In this document: positions 31,908-45,248 of the stretch, in pieces
Layout of the letters: each line of letters begins with the position of its first letter
How positions within the stretch are numbered: position 1 is the first letter of the stretch
Origin: Umbelopsis ramanniana AG
Lineage: Eukaryota; Mucoromycota; Umbelopsidomycetes; Umbelopsidales; Umbelopsidaceae
Assembly: GCF_025399195.1 (NCBI RefSeq)
Contig: NW_026252137.1
Span: forward strand, 1 to 64,000
Direction of reading: 5' to 3'
Length of the DNA: 64,000 bases
Notes under the pieces: generated by a model
The model's input: only the letters and a program-made list of their open reading frames with translations
Told to the model about the DNA's origin: nothing
Databases searched by the model: none
Translations under genes and position numbers: made by a program

Positions 31908-32346
31908 TTGTGGAGAAAAAGAGAAAGACGTGGCAAAAGCAAAACCTCTGTGGGTTCACAATTTAAGTGAAACTCTGTTTCCCACTGACTCCACCGAAAC
32001 GGAATATTGCCCATCCCTTCTGGAGAACGAGGCTATGGGAGTATGCAATTATAAAACACATGACTGAATGAAAGTAAGGGTGAACAGTTAGGGCTCTTCC
32101 GACGCAAACCCATCGAGTAATGAATGGCAATGATCCCCCTTGCAGCGTAAACCAATGCAAACGTAAGTGTCCACAGCGCGCTTAGCCAGCGAGCGCTTTC
32201 AAAAAATTTAATTCTCATTTAAATGTGGGTCATAGGTGGATTAGATAAGATTGTTGCTTTTTTTTTTGGGCTGGAAAGAGACAAAAAAAAGGTTTGCAGC
32301 ACACAACAAAATTTTTTCACGGGTATCAAGTGGGTACAAAGTACAA

Positions 32347-32757
32347 CTACGTAAAACTATGAATGGAGGAACGACGGCGAGAGCTCGTCGATGCATTAGA
32401 TATCAAATTCATATTACAGTCATCTTCATCGGTATCGTCCAACAACGGAGGTCGTTTCGTTTTCCACTGAGGAGATGGAGGCCTATCATCGGTATCGGGT
32501 GTATTGCCACCTCGATCGTAATCTTCTTTCGAGAATGTATAGCGTACTTCTGGCGACCGGTCAAAATGGACGGATCGGTTTGACTGTGTAGAGCCTCGTC
32601 GTCGTCCGGGCCATGGGTTGTTTTTGGGTTTTTGATTAAACGAGTTTTTGAGAGAATTAAGAGAGTGAAGTAATGATGTAATATGGAGTTGTGAGGTGGG
32701 TTTATGTTTAGGTAGGTTTGCGACGTTGTCTACGACGTCTTCTGTCGCTACGGACAT
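32347..32757 (-). CDS. Hypothetical protein with a phospho-regulator-like motif
   Basis: A single exon of 136 residues from the ATG at 32757. It is basic and disordered with one conserved-looking core, SVHFDRSPEVRYTFSKEDYD. The pattern V-x-F...P-x-V-x-x-T/Y...YDR is common in fungal regulatory proteins and hints at a docking motif. The Ser/Arg-rich C-terminus (STSSRRRSSIHSF) looks like a kinase target. No domain is recognised. Confidence 0.5.
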   Translation of the reverse strand: MSVATEDVVDNVANLPKHKPTSQLHITSLLHSLNSLKNSFNQKPKNNPWPGRRRGSTQSNRSVHFDRSPEVRYTFSKEDYDRGGNTPDTDDRPPSPQWKTKRPPLLDDTDEDDCNMNLISNASTSSRRRSSIHSFT

Positions 32758-33708
32758 CAATGCAGAGGCCGGTGAGTTTTATGTGGAGGAGGAGGTGTGG
32801 AAGAAAGAAGAAAAAGCTGGGGAATTCGATTTTTCGGGGTCAGGCGAAATTTTTCGGCGCTCCACGCTGAAATTGGTGGAGCACGATCACAAGATGCAAT
32901 CCATTTACAGAAAGGATGGAGCACAGAGGTATTTGTTGCTGTTGGGGCCTACGGAGAAGGTTTTATTGGATGACTACTTCTCTGTGTTCAAGCAATGGCC
33001 CCATTACAGACCCTTGTCGCATGACGCATAAGCTACACTTTCCAGACAGTGCGCAGGGTGGCGCTATATTTTTTGATTACGCGGGAAATTGATGGGCCAA
33101 CCATTTTTACGTTAGACTGCATAAATTCTCAAACACTTCCTCTAAAATCGTGTCGGCATGAGCTGATGAGCATGCGGCATCTGTTGTAGATGACTCTGTC
33201 CTTGCTGTCGCCACCCTCAGACTAGTAGTCACCTGACCTCAAGGCCATAGCTTTGCTCTCAAATATGGCAGCCTCAAACTCGCAACGGTGAATAGCACTT
33301 TGTATATGGATGGTTTGTAATTGAACATTTTGGGACTATCCACTATCGTCCGGTGGCGACAACATGGGGGGATAAAGAGGTGTGATTGAGCGGTTTCCAG
33401 AGCGTCCCTAGCAATGATTCCGACCCATCGGTTCCATATTGCACAGAAAATCGGAGCGAGAGTTTCCAGCCGCAATTTGTATGGGCGATCATCGTATGAA
33501 GCAGGCTGGTACTGGCTATTGTTCGAACGCCGTACCGTAGCTTTGGATATGGCTTTATAAGGTTCATTTATGCTTATGGATTATCAAATGGGAGGGAATT
33601 TAAGCTTTACATTGGCTGACATAAAGGAGATTTGGAGGTCAACGGACTTCAAATCAAAACAAGCAAAAAGGATGAGCCCGTTATCTGAGTGTTGTTTAGT
33701 TGTCTACC
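32758..33708. other. Intergenic region
   Basis: This region of about 950 bp lies between the hypothetical protein and the alpha/beta hydrolase. Frames present are short and show no recognisable motif; it is presumed to hold promoters of both genes. Confidence 0.45.
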
Positions 33709-34862
33709 ATGTTGAGCAAGGTCGCTGCTGCTGGTGTTGTCCTTATCGGTCTCTTGCTAGCCACCTCTAGTGGAAAAGAAAAGCCTTTGGCGTCTTTGAG
33801 AGCCAATCCTTCCTCGTATTATCCTACATCGCTTTATCCAAACTCCACCAGCGTCGAAACTCCTCATGGCTTCGTCCAATATGCCTTGTTTGGGCCCGAG
33901 GATGGCGAGAAGATTGTGTTCGTTCATGGATACAGCTGTCCCAGTCCTATATTCGAAAAGATTTCCAAAAGCTTGGCCGAAGATGGATATCGCGTCTTGA
34001 CATATGACTTGTGGGGTCGAGGTTACAGTGATGCACCAGCCTCCGTCTACAATGAAGGCCTCTACATGGCTCAACTTGAATTCCTCATTCAACAAGTAGG
34101 ATGGAGCGACACCACATTCAACGTGGTTGGTCTTTCGCTTGGTGGTAAGTAATGTCGCGTATTAAGGAATTGAGTAACACGCAATGGTGAAACTAAAACG
34201 CGACGGCAATGTAGGCGCCATTTCTACTTCTTACACTAGTTTCCGCCCTAACTTGGTGAAGAGACTTATCCTGGTTGGACCCGCCGGTTTGATGTCGCAA
34301 AAGGATGTCCCAGTCTACACAAAGATCTTTGACTATCCCTTGTTGGTCAAGCTGTGGTTAAGCCCTATCTTCCAGCCATTGGCCATTAAGGCTCTCTCAT
34401 CCTGGTCCGCTGCACATAAAGGAACCATCTCTGCTGAGTCTAAGGACGCCGAGGACTTTGCTGTCAAGATTGCCCTGATGGCGACCGATCAGATCACTAA
34501 ACATAGTGGCTATTTCCGTGCATTGATCAATACTGCAAAGGACTATCCTCTCATTGGATTGGATGATCGTTACAAGAAGGTCGGTCAATCCCAGATTCCC
34601 GTCTATGCCCTCTGGGGAGATGCGGACGTCGTAAGTTCAAAATGCCTTGGGCTATCTCGATAACTAAAGATGAGCGCCCCGCCGTGTAACACTAATTACT
34701 CTCTTTAAACAGACGGTTCCATTTAGACATTCTCAGACTTTGCTTCAGTACATTCCACACGCCAAGCTGTTTGTCTATGAAGGTGGTGGTCATAACATTA
34801 TGATGACAAATCCAGAAAAGGCTCACCAAGATCTATTATCTATTCTGGAGAACCGAGCATAA
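33709..34862 (+). CDS. Alpha/beta hydrolase with N-terminal signal or anchor
   Basis: Three exons (33709-34144, 34215-34630, 34713-34862) give 333 residues. The N-terminus has a hydrophobic segment (about 4-20, KVAAAGVVLIGLLLATSS) consistent with a signal peptide or membrane anchor. The fold follows: KIVFVHGYSCP (oxyanion region), YDLWGRGYSD, the nucleophile elbow VVGLSLGGAI, the acid in ALWGDADVTVP, and the histidine in EGGGHNIMM. The layout matches epoxide-hydrolase- or lipase-like serine hydrolases (MEST/ABHD group). The substrate is unknown. Confidence 0.85.
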
Positions 34863-35239
34863 TTTCGTAACGCACATGTGTTCAGGTTACAGCTAGGTTT
34901 ATCATCGTAGAGGAAACATAGTGTACAATATCTGCATTGTCAATCTATAATCACAAGTATCTCTTTAAGTAATTGCAATTTTATAAATGGATATGCTATT
35001 CGTGGTGTGACGTTTAGCATTTATGCTCAATGTTGGGATATTTCGAATTGCCGCTATTGTATCCTCAGCAATTGCAACAATTTTAAGATCAGAATTATGA
35101 AAAACATATAGTCCATATGCCTTTAATGACATTCGGGTTGTGGAAAAAAAAAGTGACATTACTTTATGGAATGGCAGTATCAGAATTATTATACGCATTC
35201 GCTATGTACAATCTATAGAGATAATCGCTAATAAGTGTG
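34863..35239. other. Convergent 3' region
   Basis: This stretch of about 380 bp between the hydrolase and MED17 stops is AT-rich, with no gene seen. Confidence 0.45.
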
Positions 35240-38084
35240 TTAAGTCAGCTGCTTTTGTACATCCTTCATCCACTGCTTTAATAGCATTCGAGCTCTCGGT
35301 CGGAATTCCAAGACACTTTCTACAGAGCTCTGGGGCTGACCCATTGTTAAGGTTTCCTCTAAACGCTCAAGTTGCAGATCTTTGATTCCAAGGGCTATGA
35401 AGGTAAATTGCTTGTTCGTTGACGTGCTGCCACTGTCATCGTTTAGAATCACATCTTCAGGTTCAATCACACTAGAAGAAATAGCGCATCAGTAAAACCG
35501 ATTCTTTCATTACTGGTCATGCGCAGAGAGAGGGCTACTCACATTCTTCGCCATATGTCTGTTGCCTTGATTGTACTATCATCGGCAGCCTTACACAGCA
35601 AAAGGCCATTCACCTTTTCTTCCACCTCGTCGACTGTCCACAGCTGTTTTTCGGGTATATTTTTACGATCCGCCGGATAGAAGTCCGAGTGTTGTAAGAG
35701 GTGGTTAGCTTCGTCGCATATCATCTGAAGGCAAAGCAGATTAAGTTGTCGTTTGAACAATTCCGTGAACGCTTGCAGACTAGTCAGCGTCAAAGACGTT
35801 TGTGGAAGCTGTGCAATGATCGAGCAAGGTGATCGTAAAGAGTACCGTAAGCATTGTCTAACGAAAGCGTTTTCAATCGAGATTAGTTTAAGAGTATTCG
35901 CGAATATCATTGAACGCATTACCATAGTAGACATGGTCGCTTACCCTTTAATTACAGTAACAGTGAGATTGATGGCCAGGTTGTGAGGACCGTGTTCCAG
36001 TTTATGTGCGCCGCCCTCTGATACCTGTTCCGCAGTATCAATCATATTGTAGTGAACTGAGATATCCAGACCTCCTTCACCACACAACGAAGCAATGCAG
36101 TCAGAAACGGCATGTCGAACCCGGTTGACAAGGGCCAATAATTTGCATTGAGACGACAAGAACGAAAAGAGAGGTATATGTCGAGCACCAGCATTCAAAG
36201 ATGAATCCATGGCGTTCGAGCCTGTACCAGCTGGTCGAGAAAAGCGGTTGGCAGCTGGTAGCTGTGAATGTGCTGCTGCTGTTGTAGCTGGAGCGCCGGA
36301 ACTGCTGGAGGTATGATGTCGGAACAGCTTTCGTCTGCTTTCAAGGATATTGTATCGATACCGTCGAAGAAGTAGTAGATGCATGGATATATTGACGATC
36401 ACAGAAGCAACTCTTCGATAATCACAGAGCCTTGTAATCTTTCCTTCATCTGTTGGGTGATTTCGCTCAATGTCAGAGTCCTTTTTCAGTTGCAGAATGA
36501 GATCATTGTGCACATCAATGTTAACCGACACTCCGTCTTCAATAAATTTTGCATCGACATTAGACGATCGTGCTTCATTTAAAATCTGCAATGTTATATG
36601 ATTAGAATCAAAGAAGAATAAGAGACGTATGGCATGGTATGGCAGTGTTTTTTTGATCCATGTAGCACTCACCTCATGGAACAGCTCTGATTCAAAAACA
36701 GTTGTTTGTGCTAGCTGAAGCTGCTGCTGTAGCAAGCTTTCATTTTGTTCACAAGAGTCGGTGAAGACAAGATCTACATAACAGTATATATAAGTAATGT
36801 ACCCTCCCACTGGTTTCACTCACATCCAAGTTCAACTTACAATCTTCGTCAACAATGTTTGAAGCCGCTGCCTTGTTTGAAAGCTGCTTTTCAGAATAGT
36901 CAAAGTTGAGATCCAATCCTGCGATATGACTTTCCACTAGTCTAGCGACAACATGTCGGCGAACTGTATGCGGAATCAACATTTGAACAGCACCTTGCTG
37001 CTCATCGCCGCTCGACTTATCGTATGCTCTAGTGATTTCAGCGTACGTTGGCTCTCTGAATTTGGAACCCACTAAATTTTTTCCACTAGGGCATTAGCCA
37101 CCAATGTGTAAAAAGCAGAACTCATCATAGAGACATTGACTCACCGTCACCAAAACCATATTGAACATAGAATGACCTTTCGCCTGATGCCATCGCCGTT
37201 CCCGGGTACGATTGAAATGCGCTGCCAGGCTGGATTAGCCAGCATTTTCTTCTCATCTCCAATGCTTCATCCCAGAAATCTTGTTCAGCTTGGACAGATG
37301 AACCAAGGGACGCGGCCTTTTCCAACAAGAACTTTGAAGCGTCGTTCAATTGCTGCGCATTGCGTATAATGAGTAATGGTAATTGGATCGATGCGCCTAT
37401 AGTCCATAGTACTAACCTTCCTCTTAGATCCCAAGGCTAGCTTTGAAGCTTCAGCTTCGTGTTTCGCGGTTTGTTTTGGTCTAGACACATAAGTCGCCTG
37501 CAGCGTGTTGGGCGGCAGTACCAAGTCTTTAGCAGAGGAAGTTTTACGCTGCGATAACAGCATATTTATAACATCCAATGCGACGTCGATCTCGCTTTTT
37601 GCATGGCTGGCGGCATTGTTAATAGATATACCATCAATACCGAAGAGACAGTATGCCAACTCACTTTAGTTTCCCCACAACGGATTCTCGAAGTTTTTGG
37701 GGATCAGGAAACGGCAGTTGCGTAGTGCCTTTACCATCCACCGTAGTTGGTTTCTCAGGTTGAGACACTTGCAGATCTGCATCCTGCAAGCTCGGCGATT
37801 CAGTACCACTTCTAGATCGCTTTCGTGATACATTCTCCTCAAGACTTTCTCCGGAAATGTTCTTCCATTCGCCTCGTTCAAACCAAATCCGGTTGGCATT
37901 CTCCATCAGCTTATTGTGGAATGTTGATTCCCTAAGGTACGAGGTTGCATGAGTGGCAAATTACGGTTGGATCTTTCAAAATGGCGACAACTTACTCCTT
38001 GAAAATCTCAACGCCAGTTTCCGAAATGTCCACAGGAACACGCACAGAAGCTGGTTCGAGAGATATCTTTACTCTCTTCGACAT
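35240..38084 (-). CDS. MED17: Mediator complex subunit 17 (Srb4)
   Basis: A many-exon gene beginning at the ATG at 38084 (MSKRVKISLEPASVRVPV, then ISETGVEIF), the usual Med17 opening. Further markers are LAYCLFGIDGI, SKFLLEKAASL, FWDEALEMRRKCWLIQPG, VGSKFREPTYAE, VRRHVVARLVES and LESRRKLFRHH, then a C-terminal region with MLLKQWMKDVQKQL. Med17 is the scaffold of the Mediator head module and is required for RNA polymerase II transcription. A Ser/Ala-rich insert (about 36230-36310) is probably disordered. Gene size fits a protein of about 700 residues. Confidence 0.85.
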
Positions 38085-39667
38085 CGTTTAGGGCTGGTGG
38101 TAAGAATATTCTCTTTGGTTATGAACGCGGTCAACTCGCTGGTCAAGAAACGCATCAGTCACGTGCAGTACAGATTGAAATTGGCATTTCCCCAGCACCG
38201 CATTTTTTTTTTTTTAAATTCATAGACCACGGCGAATATGAGAAAAGTGAAATACCCATTTTACATAATCAATTAAACATCCATTGCGTTATCAAAATAC
38301 ACTATAATATGCAATGTACAGCACTGGGTGCGCCTAATTGTGAACTTTATCGTCTGTGGAAGCGCTTTTCTGGAAAATCAATCTGAGAATTCGATAAAGA
38401 AAAAGCTGAGACGCCGATAAGAGCAGAGCATCTACCGCTCCTTTGGGATATGGTTCTATCCAGCGTATCTCCGGTGTATTGGGCGCACCCCTGCAATGGA
38501 ACTCCGTGGAATGACAAAATAACTACATCGTAGCGGAAGATGCTTATCAAATTTGTGTACCAATCTAGTAAGTATCAATTGGTCAAAGTGAGTATCGGTC
38601 ATGCTTTGAGCTAAACATGAACCAGCTTATGATCAGCAAAATTCCATTTGAAGAAAAAAATTTTCTTATCCAACGGTATGAGCATGTAGTACGGGCAAAC
38701 ATATGCCTCAGGCTGAGCAATTCTCGGTATACCATAGAATAGCATGCCCAGCCGATCCATGACTAAAAATATCATGGACTCATGAAGTACCGGTGGTATG
38801 CATCAATTTGTAATGAGGGGATGGGCCATGCAAAAGTGAAGTGATGTAATGAAAAAGTTTGATTTAGCTTAGGTTATGAATTTTAAAAAAATTTTGTTGG
38901 CATCATTGTTCTGCAAGACTTCTTTTGCATTCATTCGAGATCAAGAGGGAAGTGGGCTCACAAAACCCCACGAGGGGGGCATGTTATCAACATTGAGCGA
39001 ATTAGATACGCGGTGCTCATGGCCGCCCCACATGTTAGGAAGTTGTCACGGCTGTTAATTGGATTTGGGAAAATAGGGCTTTTCGGTGCAAGCGCTATAC
39101 TGAAGAATGAGAGGGTATGTTTGCTTGCCATTATGCCATTCTGCGCTTCACGATAAAAAAAAATATGCCCCGGTGTCGGCCACCATAACAAAACATTTAG
39201 AATTCACTCGTTTGTTGCGCTGATTCTCCGAGTGAAAACAAAGTCGTACGCCACCCATCCAAAAAACAAAAAAATGTCGCGAGGTGAGTCCTCCGGTGGT
39301 TAACTCACATGGCGGTAGCGATCACTGCGGGGACAGGTGGTGTTGAAGATATATGCGTTTCAGCTATGTTATCAATAAATTAACATTGTCATGATGGGTA
39401 TCTCATGGCTCGTTTGTTAGCAAACACCACCCCACGACGGTACAGATGTCTATCTCGTGACCTAGCTAAAAGAAACGAATGCATGACAAAGGTCGCCCTG
39501 GCATCCCAAAAGCAGGGAAATGCGGTCACAAGCCAATACATAAAAAGTGCCTCGCCAAATGTAACGCTCCCTCCCCGAAAACTACGAGCGATCTCCTTCT
39601 TTCTTTACGTCGTCATCTTTCGATATCATCTGCTTTAAACATCCCTTTCGTTTGAGCAAACCCTTCG
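38085..39667. other. Gene-poor region between MED17 and the cyclin gene
   Basis: This 1.6-kb region contains short frames only. A minus-strand piece at 38347-38550 (ILSFHGVPLQGCAQY) may be a mobile-element scrap but is too short to assign. Upstream of the cyclin, the segment from about 39400 is presumably its promoter. Confidence 0.4.
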
Positions 39668-40426
39668 ATGCTTTGCACTGACTATCATGTTTTCGATAAC
39701 CCCCTTGTGCAATCCGACTTGCAAGTATTTTCGATCGACCTCTCGTTGCCACACTCGCCGGAGACAGAGCCAGACGGCTATGCGCCATTAGAAATGTCAA
39801 CGTTGCCATCGGCTGTAACGGGTGAGCGATCAAATGGAACACCCTATCTTCATGGAAAAAGTAGAATGAATGCTAACGAATTCTTTGACCATGATCGTTT
39901 TCTCAGATTATATGGCCGAAACTGTCTGCGACATGATCCCCATTGTTAAGCCTGCGACTTGCTCTTCGCCATTGCCCGAACTCGTTTATTTCATTCATAA
40001 AATGTCAGTTCGTTCCCATATGGATTGGCAGGTAGCTATCATTGCTCTCATCTATCTTCATCGGTGTAAGCGGGCTTTACCCAAGGGCGCCGTTGGCAAT
40101 CCAGGTAAGGCAACTCATTAGGCTTCGCCACACAACACTGGCAAAAAATTTCCAACCCATCATGGTTGTTGTTTGCAGATACTGCCCATAGAATGTTTCT
40201 GGCCGCTGTTCTGATTGCATCCAAGTTCGTTCAAGACGCAAACATGACAGTCACTCCACGTCTCACGAATCAAAAACTTTGCAGTCTTTGCGACGGCATG
40301 TATACTTTGCGTGATATTGGTGATCTAGAGCGAGCGTTTTTGAAGATTTTAAAGTATCGTTGCTGGGTGTCGCACGATGATATACATCGATTCTTGTACA
40401 AACATAGAGCCGACTTGTTACTTTGA
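39668..40426 (+). CDS. PCL/Pho80-type cyclin
   Basis: Three exons (39668-39821, 39907-40104, 40179-40426) give 199 residues. A short N-terminus precedes one cyclin box: YMAETVCDMIPI, LVYFIHKMSVRS, WQVAIIALIYLHRCKRALP, AHRMFLAAVLIASKFVQDA and FLKILKYRCWVSHDDIHRF. The ASKF..D pattern is characteristic. Pcl/Pho80 cyclins partner the CDK Pho85 in phosphate sensing, glycogen control and cell cycle. Which branch this belongs to cannot be decided from the sequence alone. Confidence 0.88.
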
Positions 40427-40561
40427 AACCCTTGTTAATGTTTGTTCCGTTGTTCTTTTTCCGTTTTATTTCAAGCTGTAAATATCTTTTTTGATTATTA
40501 TTGTACATATTAAAGACGTCAAATGTTTATACATATTAATCGAGGGTATGAATTCGCTCTA

Positions 40562-42589
40562 TTAAAATAGCAGATGAGGTTTCTCTCTAGCAATCTTCAC
40601 GATGGCTTCTCCGAATAGCCCGTTTGCCCAGCTGAACCAAGGTCGAGTGTACGACCCTATGTCGTCATGAAAGAAGAGCATTGTGTTAGTATGCAGCCTG
40701 TGTAAGGACGATCGAGTCTCTTCAACTCACCTTCATCCCACGTATCGAACGATTCATGGATGAGACCAGTGCTGTCTGTTGTGTTCAGAAGCGTAGATAG
40801 TGCGGACCGGATCTCATCGTCGCTCGAGGATGTCAAAATCTAAAAGTCGGTGGGGTTGGTTACATGAATGTCTTTGGCATTTAAGGTTTGCATAGGTGAC
40901 TTACCCTCACCACCAGAGACATCGGCCACACAGCACTTAGTCCCACCTGTGCATGAAGTGTTTTAGTGAGCTGCATGCGAATTCATCAGGTATACGGTTC
41001 AAGCACTTACATGAGGTCCACCAATCCCGGCGCCTCTTGGTCCTTCAAAGTAGAATGGGTTTGACGTTGAAAGCACGAGTTTGCGAGTATTTTGATAAAC
41101 TGCATCATTTTGATCCACAAATCCAAGATAAGGCAGGGAGAGCAATGAAGGGATGTTTGCGTCGTCCATGATGAGATTAGAGCCATAACCATCAACCTCG
41201 TCTACAAAAAGTAAAATATATCAACAGAGAGGATCAACCATGTTCCAATATCATACAAATACCTACAAGCAAAAATTTTGCCGTATTGAGGATGGTTAAT
41301 AATAGCATGGTCGTATATTGCTTGCCGAATCTCGTCGGAAAGCATAGCAGCCGTAGCGGATACGTTAAAATCGCTATTCGTGGCGTTCAGCATCTGAGAA
41401 AGATGGTGTAGTTCCACTGAGAGCATAGCGTTTCCGGGTATAAAAAAAGGGAATATGGTAGCGTCGTCCGAGGGCCGGAACAACGACCTAACCAAGCCTG
41501 TTCGAACGGTAGGATTGCCTCTACCATCGAGAAACTGAGTTTCAGTTGGCCGTGTCGAAGACTTTACAAACTTGTAAAACTCTTTGGTTGGTTTGTCTGT
41601 ATATCCCAGTGAATTAGTACAAGTACAACGAAAAATTGGTTCATTTGAAGCGTGTGCTTACCTTGACTATCAAAGGTAGGTTCTTGTTGCTCATGGATGG
41701 TATCAATGACCTTTTTAACCGCCGACATCCACACTGGATCCTTGACAAAACTCGAGTCTCCTGTGGTGTTCCAGTAACTATGTGACAGTCTCAGAAAATT
41801 GGCCAGCGAATCAATTTCGTATTTCTCTTCCCAAACTCTAGCTGTCCCCTTGCCGCCCGTATCATGGCTATATAGATCCACGTTGGTACTGCTGGCTGGC
41901 AACTCAAAAGCGTTGGCATATGTATCGAGGTCGAGAAACTGTGCTTGCATATAAATAACACCGAGAATCATTTTTTTAAGCGATGGTTCCTGTGGTGCTA
42001 ATGGCATATACGGATTCATTTGAGATGTTGAATCACGTATCCACATTGCCGGAATGTCTCCAGTTATGACGAATGTCTTTGGGTTCCCTTCGCACGTATC
42101 ATTTACGCAGCCGTCCTGAACCGTGGTATCTGGAAGGAGGGAAAGTCAGTCATGAGGAGTACGGTAAATTTGGCCAGTGCTCAGGTTCCAGCAAATACAC
42201 CATAACTACCTAAGGTATTTGGGTATGCATTTCGGAAAAGCTGGGCCAGATCTAAATCCTTCATCTAATATTGACAAGGTGAATAAGGAGTTTATATTGA
42301 ACCGGACGGCGAAGAAGCGATTGCCGGTATTGCATCCACAAGTGCGTACCTTGGACGTAATATCGTTTATGACGCCTTCTACGGCAGCACTATAGAAGTT
42401 CCTGCATGGTACAGGTGGTCTTTGAAACGGTAGGTTCAGCGTTCCTCCACTCCCTGGTTTATGAAACGCAGAAGCGTACCTGAAGTATGTAGTGTGAGCA
42501 TACATTGATAGAGCTACGCAAAAAATGAATTTTACCCACGTCTGATAGTCAGGACATGTAGCCTTTGGTTTTATTGCAGTTGGAGGCAT
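40562..42589 (-). CDS. GH125 exo-alpha-1,6-mannosidase
   Basis: A multi-exon gene starting MPPTAIKPKATCPDY at 42589. Family markers are RPPVPCRNFYS, ITGDIPAMWIRDSTSQMNPY, YEIDSLANFLRLSHSYW, RSLFRPSDDATIFPFFIPGNAM, GYGSNLIMDDANIPSLLSLP, LVLSTSNPFYFEGP, IGGPHVGLSAVWPMSLVVR and a terminal YTRPWFSWANGLFGE. GH125 (DUF1237) enzymes are metal-independent inverting mannosidases acting on alpha-1,6-mannosides. No convincing signal peptide is visible at this start; the frame upstream is hydrophobic but has no ATG. Confidence 0.92.
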
Positions 42590-43417
42590 AGTTGTGAGGA
42601 CAGTCGATTGAAAAAGAGAAAAGAAAAGGGTATTATTACGATGGAGAATTAAATTCAATAACTCTAATGTTTTAGTTGAAGAAGGAGGTTTCGGTGAAAA
42701 CTTAAGTTGATGGATAGGGAGTAAGGGATATCTTTTATATGGCAGTAACAGCCGGCACTATTTTACTCAACACGAGGAATGATGGTGATATAGCATCGAA
42801 TTATCAGGTGGATGACCGGTCGAGGTTGAAAAGGATAGTGATTGATTTTTTGAGTAAGGTTAATTTGGTTATTGACGTACTCTCAAGGTGCAATGAAACA
42901 ATGGGGGGGATCAGCAGCGGTAGGATACGAAATAAGGATCAAAATTTTTATTAGGTTACGATGGAAGCAAGTTACGATAGAATTGTACTGGAAACAAAAC
43001 ATCGAAAATGGCTGTTATTCGGCAGGTACGTTTTGTTTTTCCATCCGTTTGCAACCCTTCGTCACACCTCGTGTCATCACGATTGATTGTACCGAATAGA
43101 TAAAATAAGATAAAATGCATTAGATCAAAGTCATATTGTATCAAGGTGGATATGACCACTTGTCAGCAGTACGATCAGAGCAATACCAACTTGACAATAT
43201 GCAAGTTTCTGCAAAATGATGTTCACCTTGTGAGTTACAAAGGATATGTTAAGCCAATTGTGACGGACTGACTGTCACGCGAAGCGTCACTTCAGTCGAG
43301 TTTAAATTTTGACCCCGAATTTGACATTATGATCAGCAGAACAGACCACTCCTATTACTTTCCTGATTTCTTTTAATTGCGAGTATAATACAATAATGTG
43401 CAACAATCACTGGTAAG
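42590..43417. other. Intergenic region
   Basis: This stretch of about 830 bp lies between the GH125 start and the acyl-CoA-binding protein stop. AT-rich; no gene is seen. Confidence 0.45.
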
Positions 43418-45041
43418 CTAGAATCTTTGGAGAAGTCTTCTCAAACGAAATTTTCGAATAAAGTTGAGAAAAATATCATTCCACCAGGGTCCTAAATATG
43501 CTATAACGGCGTAGGCGATGGGACTCTTTCTCTTCATCAGAAAGAGGAAAATCACCGTGAGAATAATCAAATTCACTACAGCATGTTTAGCAGTGGTCTT
43601 GAATAGCCAGCCCCAAGTCCATTTTTCCGCCTTGCGCTTCATTTCTTTTTCAATCATACCACGTCTTAGAATATCGATTTGTTCCGTCAGCGCCGTAACA
43701 TCTGTCTGCAGGTTTTCCAACGCTCTTTCCGCCACTGGCCGAAGTCGAGTGTTGTTGTTGTCTGTGGATTTTCGCCTGGAAGAATGGTCGCTACGTGGTT
43801 TTGAACGATCTGAAGAAGACGGTTTTCGAGATGGCGTCTCCGTTTCGGATTCTCCATCCGATTCCGTGCTATCTTTTGGTAAGGTGGTTTTTGACTTGGT
43901 GCGATTAATGGTAATGGGAGTAGTATATGCATGGCGAGGTGCAGGCATGCCGACCTTTGCAGTGGTGGCGGCCACCTCTCGATCAATGGTATCCCCATCA
44001 GATTGATTGTCTTCCGATGAATTGAGGTTGAGGAATGAGTCGGTGGCGATTAATCGATGCACGCCTGGTACATCGTAGTGGTTGCCATACCGAGCCCGTG
44101 GTTGATATTCTGGTGACATGGCAGGTGTCAAAGGGTATTCAGGAGTAACAGAAGGTTGTTTGGTATGGTGTGATGGCACGTTGGTAGAGTGTGAGTGGTG
44201 GTCGTGCAGTTTTGGGGTTGAGCCATTGTGCCGGCTGGACTGTTTATCATGATCGGGGTGGTGACTGAATTTTGAACTGGCACTTGAGCTGTTAGTACCT
44301 CGAAAGTATTGTTCCAGGAACTCTGGCTGAAGATGCTCGGTGTAAAATAAATCTCCTTCGTCGTCTTCTTCGAGAGATTGGAAGTCTATATTAAGTAATT
44401 AGCAAGTTGTAAAATGAGTGCGTCTATGTTTGTATAAACATAACCACAAATGATTTCCGGAGGGCTTACATACCGTCATTGTTGTCGCTGCTGTGAGCTT
44501 CAAAATGTTGAAGAGATTGGGCGAGTTTCTTTGCGTCGGTGTTTTCGGGCAGTTGAGTCAAAAACTGGAGAAGGAAGATTGAACATGAGGTAAGCGAATA
44601 TGGAACCTATCCCAAAAATACTCTCACATGCCAAATTTATGAAAGTGTACCCAACACGTCCATTTTACTCACCTGTATCACACATCCAATGAGAGAATCA
44701 ACATATTGCTGCTTTGCTGACGTTGCGTCCATTCCTCTGTACTGACGCCATGCCTCCCTAAAGACAATGCAAATCTTGAGTTAGCTCCATTGCCATTCTC
44801 AACCAGTGCATCCTAGCAACGTAAAGTACCATTTGGCCCTATTCAGTAAATCCCATCGGTCAGGCTGCGGGGTATTGATATCTCCAAATGATGCCTGCTT
44901 GTAAAGGCCATATAAATTCAATTTATCGGCATTGCTTGGCTGGAATAGACTCTTCTTGGGCAGGTTTCTCACGAGACCAAGTGCCCTCTTGTATCTTTGA
45001 TTGATATAATCAGGGAATGCGACAGCAATAGTCGTCGACAT
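43418..45041 (-). CDS. Acyl-CoA-binding protein with C-terminal anchor (ACBD5/Atg37-like)
   Basis: Four or so exons. The N-terminal acyl-CoA-binding domain has VAFPDYINQRYKRAL, DKLNLYGLYKQASFGD, PDRWDLLNRAKWREAWRQY and KQQYVDSLIGCVIQ. A long, mostly disordered Ser/His/Pro-rich middle follows, then a coiled coil (LENLQTDVTALTEQIDILRR) and a hydrophobic span near the C-terminus (AVVNLIILTVIFLFLMKRK) with a basic tail. This layout is that of ACBD4/5 and fungal Atg37, which bind acyl-CoA at peroxisomes, tether them to the ER and serve pexophagy. It may relate functionally to the acyl-CoA oxidase in the window. Confidence 0.85.
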
Positions 45042-45248
45042 GAAATAAAGAGTAAAGGGCAGTGAAAGAAGTGCGGGGTGTGAGTCGATCAGCGGGACAA
45101 AACTACACAGTCAGCAATTTTCTGGGACAATCATGTGATTTTGCGAGTGGACGTTTGGCCTGTTCCTTGCTGGAAGCCAAGCCACCCAACAATTTTACCT
45201 GGTTGATTTTTTTTGGCAGCAAAGGAAAATCAACATTCTGTGTCCACC
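45042..45248. promoter_or_regulatory. Short divergent promoter (acyl-CoA-binding protein / uL23m)
   Basis: Only about 207 bp separate the two start codons on opposite strands. Both genes must share this space for their promoters. Confidence 0.45.

Noticed and set aside
43518-44006. Plus-strand open frame of 162 codons
   Set aside because: Antisense shadow of the low-complexity region of the acyl-CoA-binding protein.
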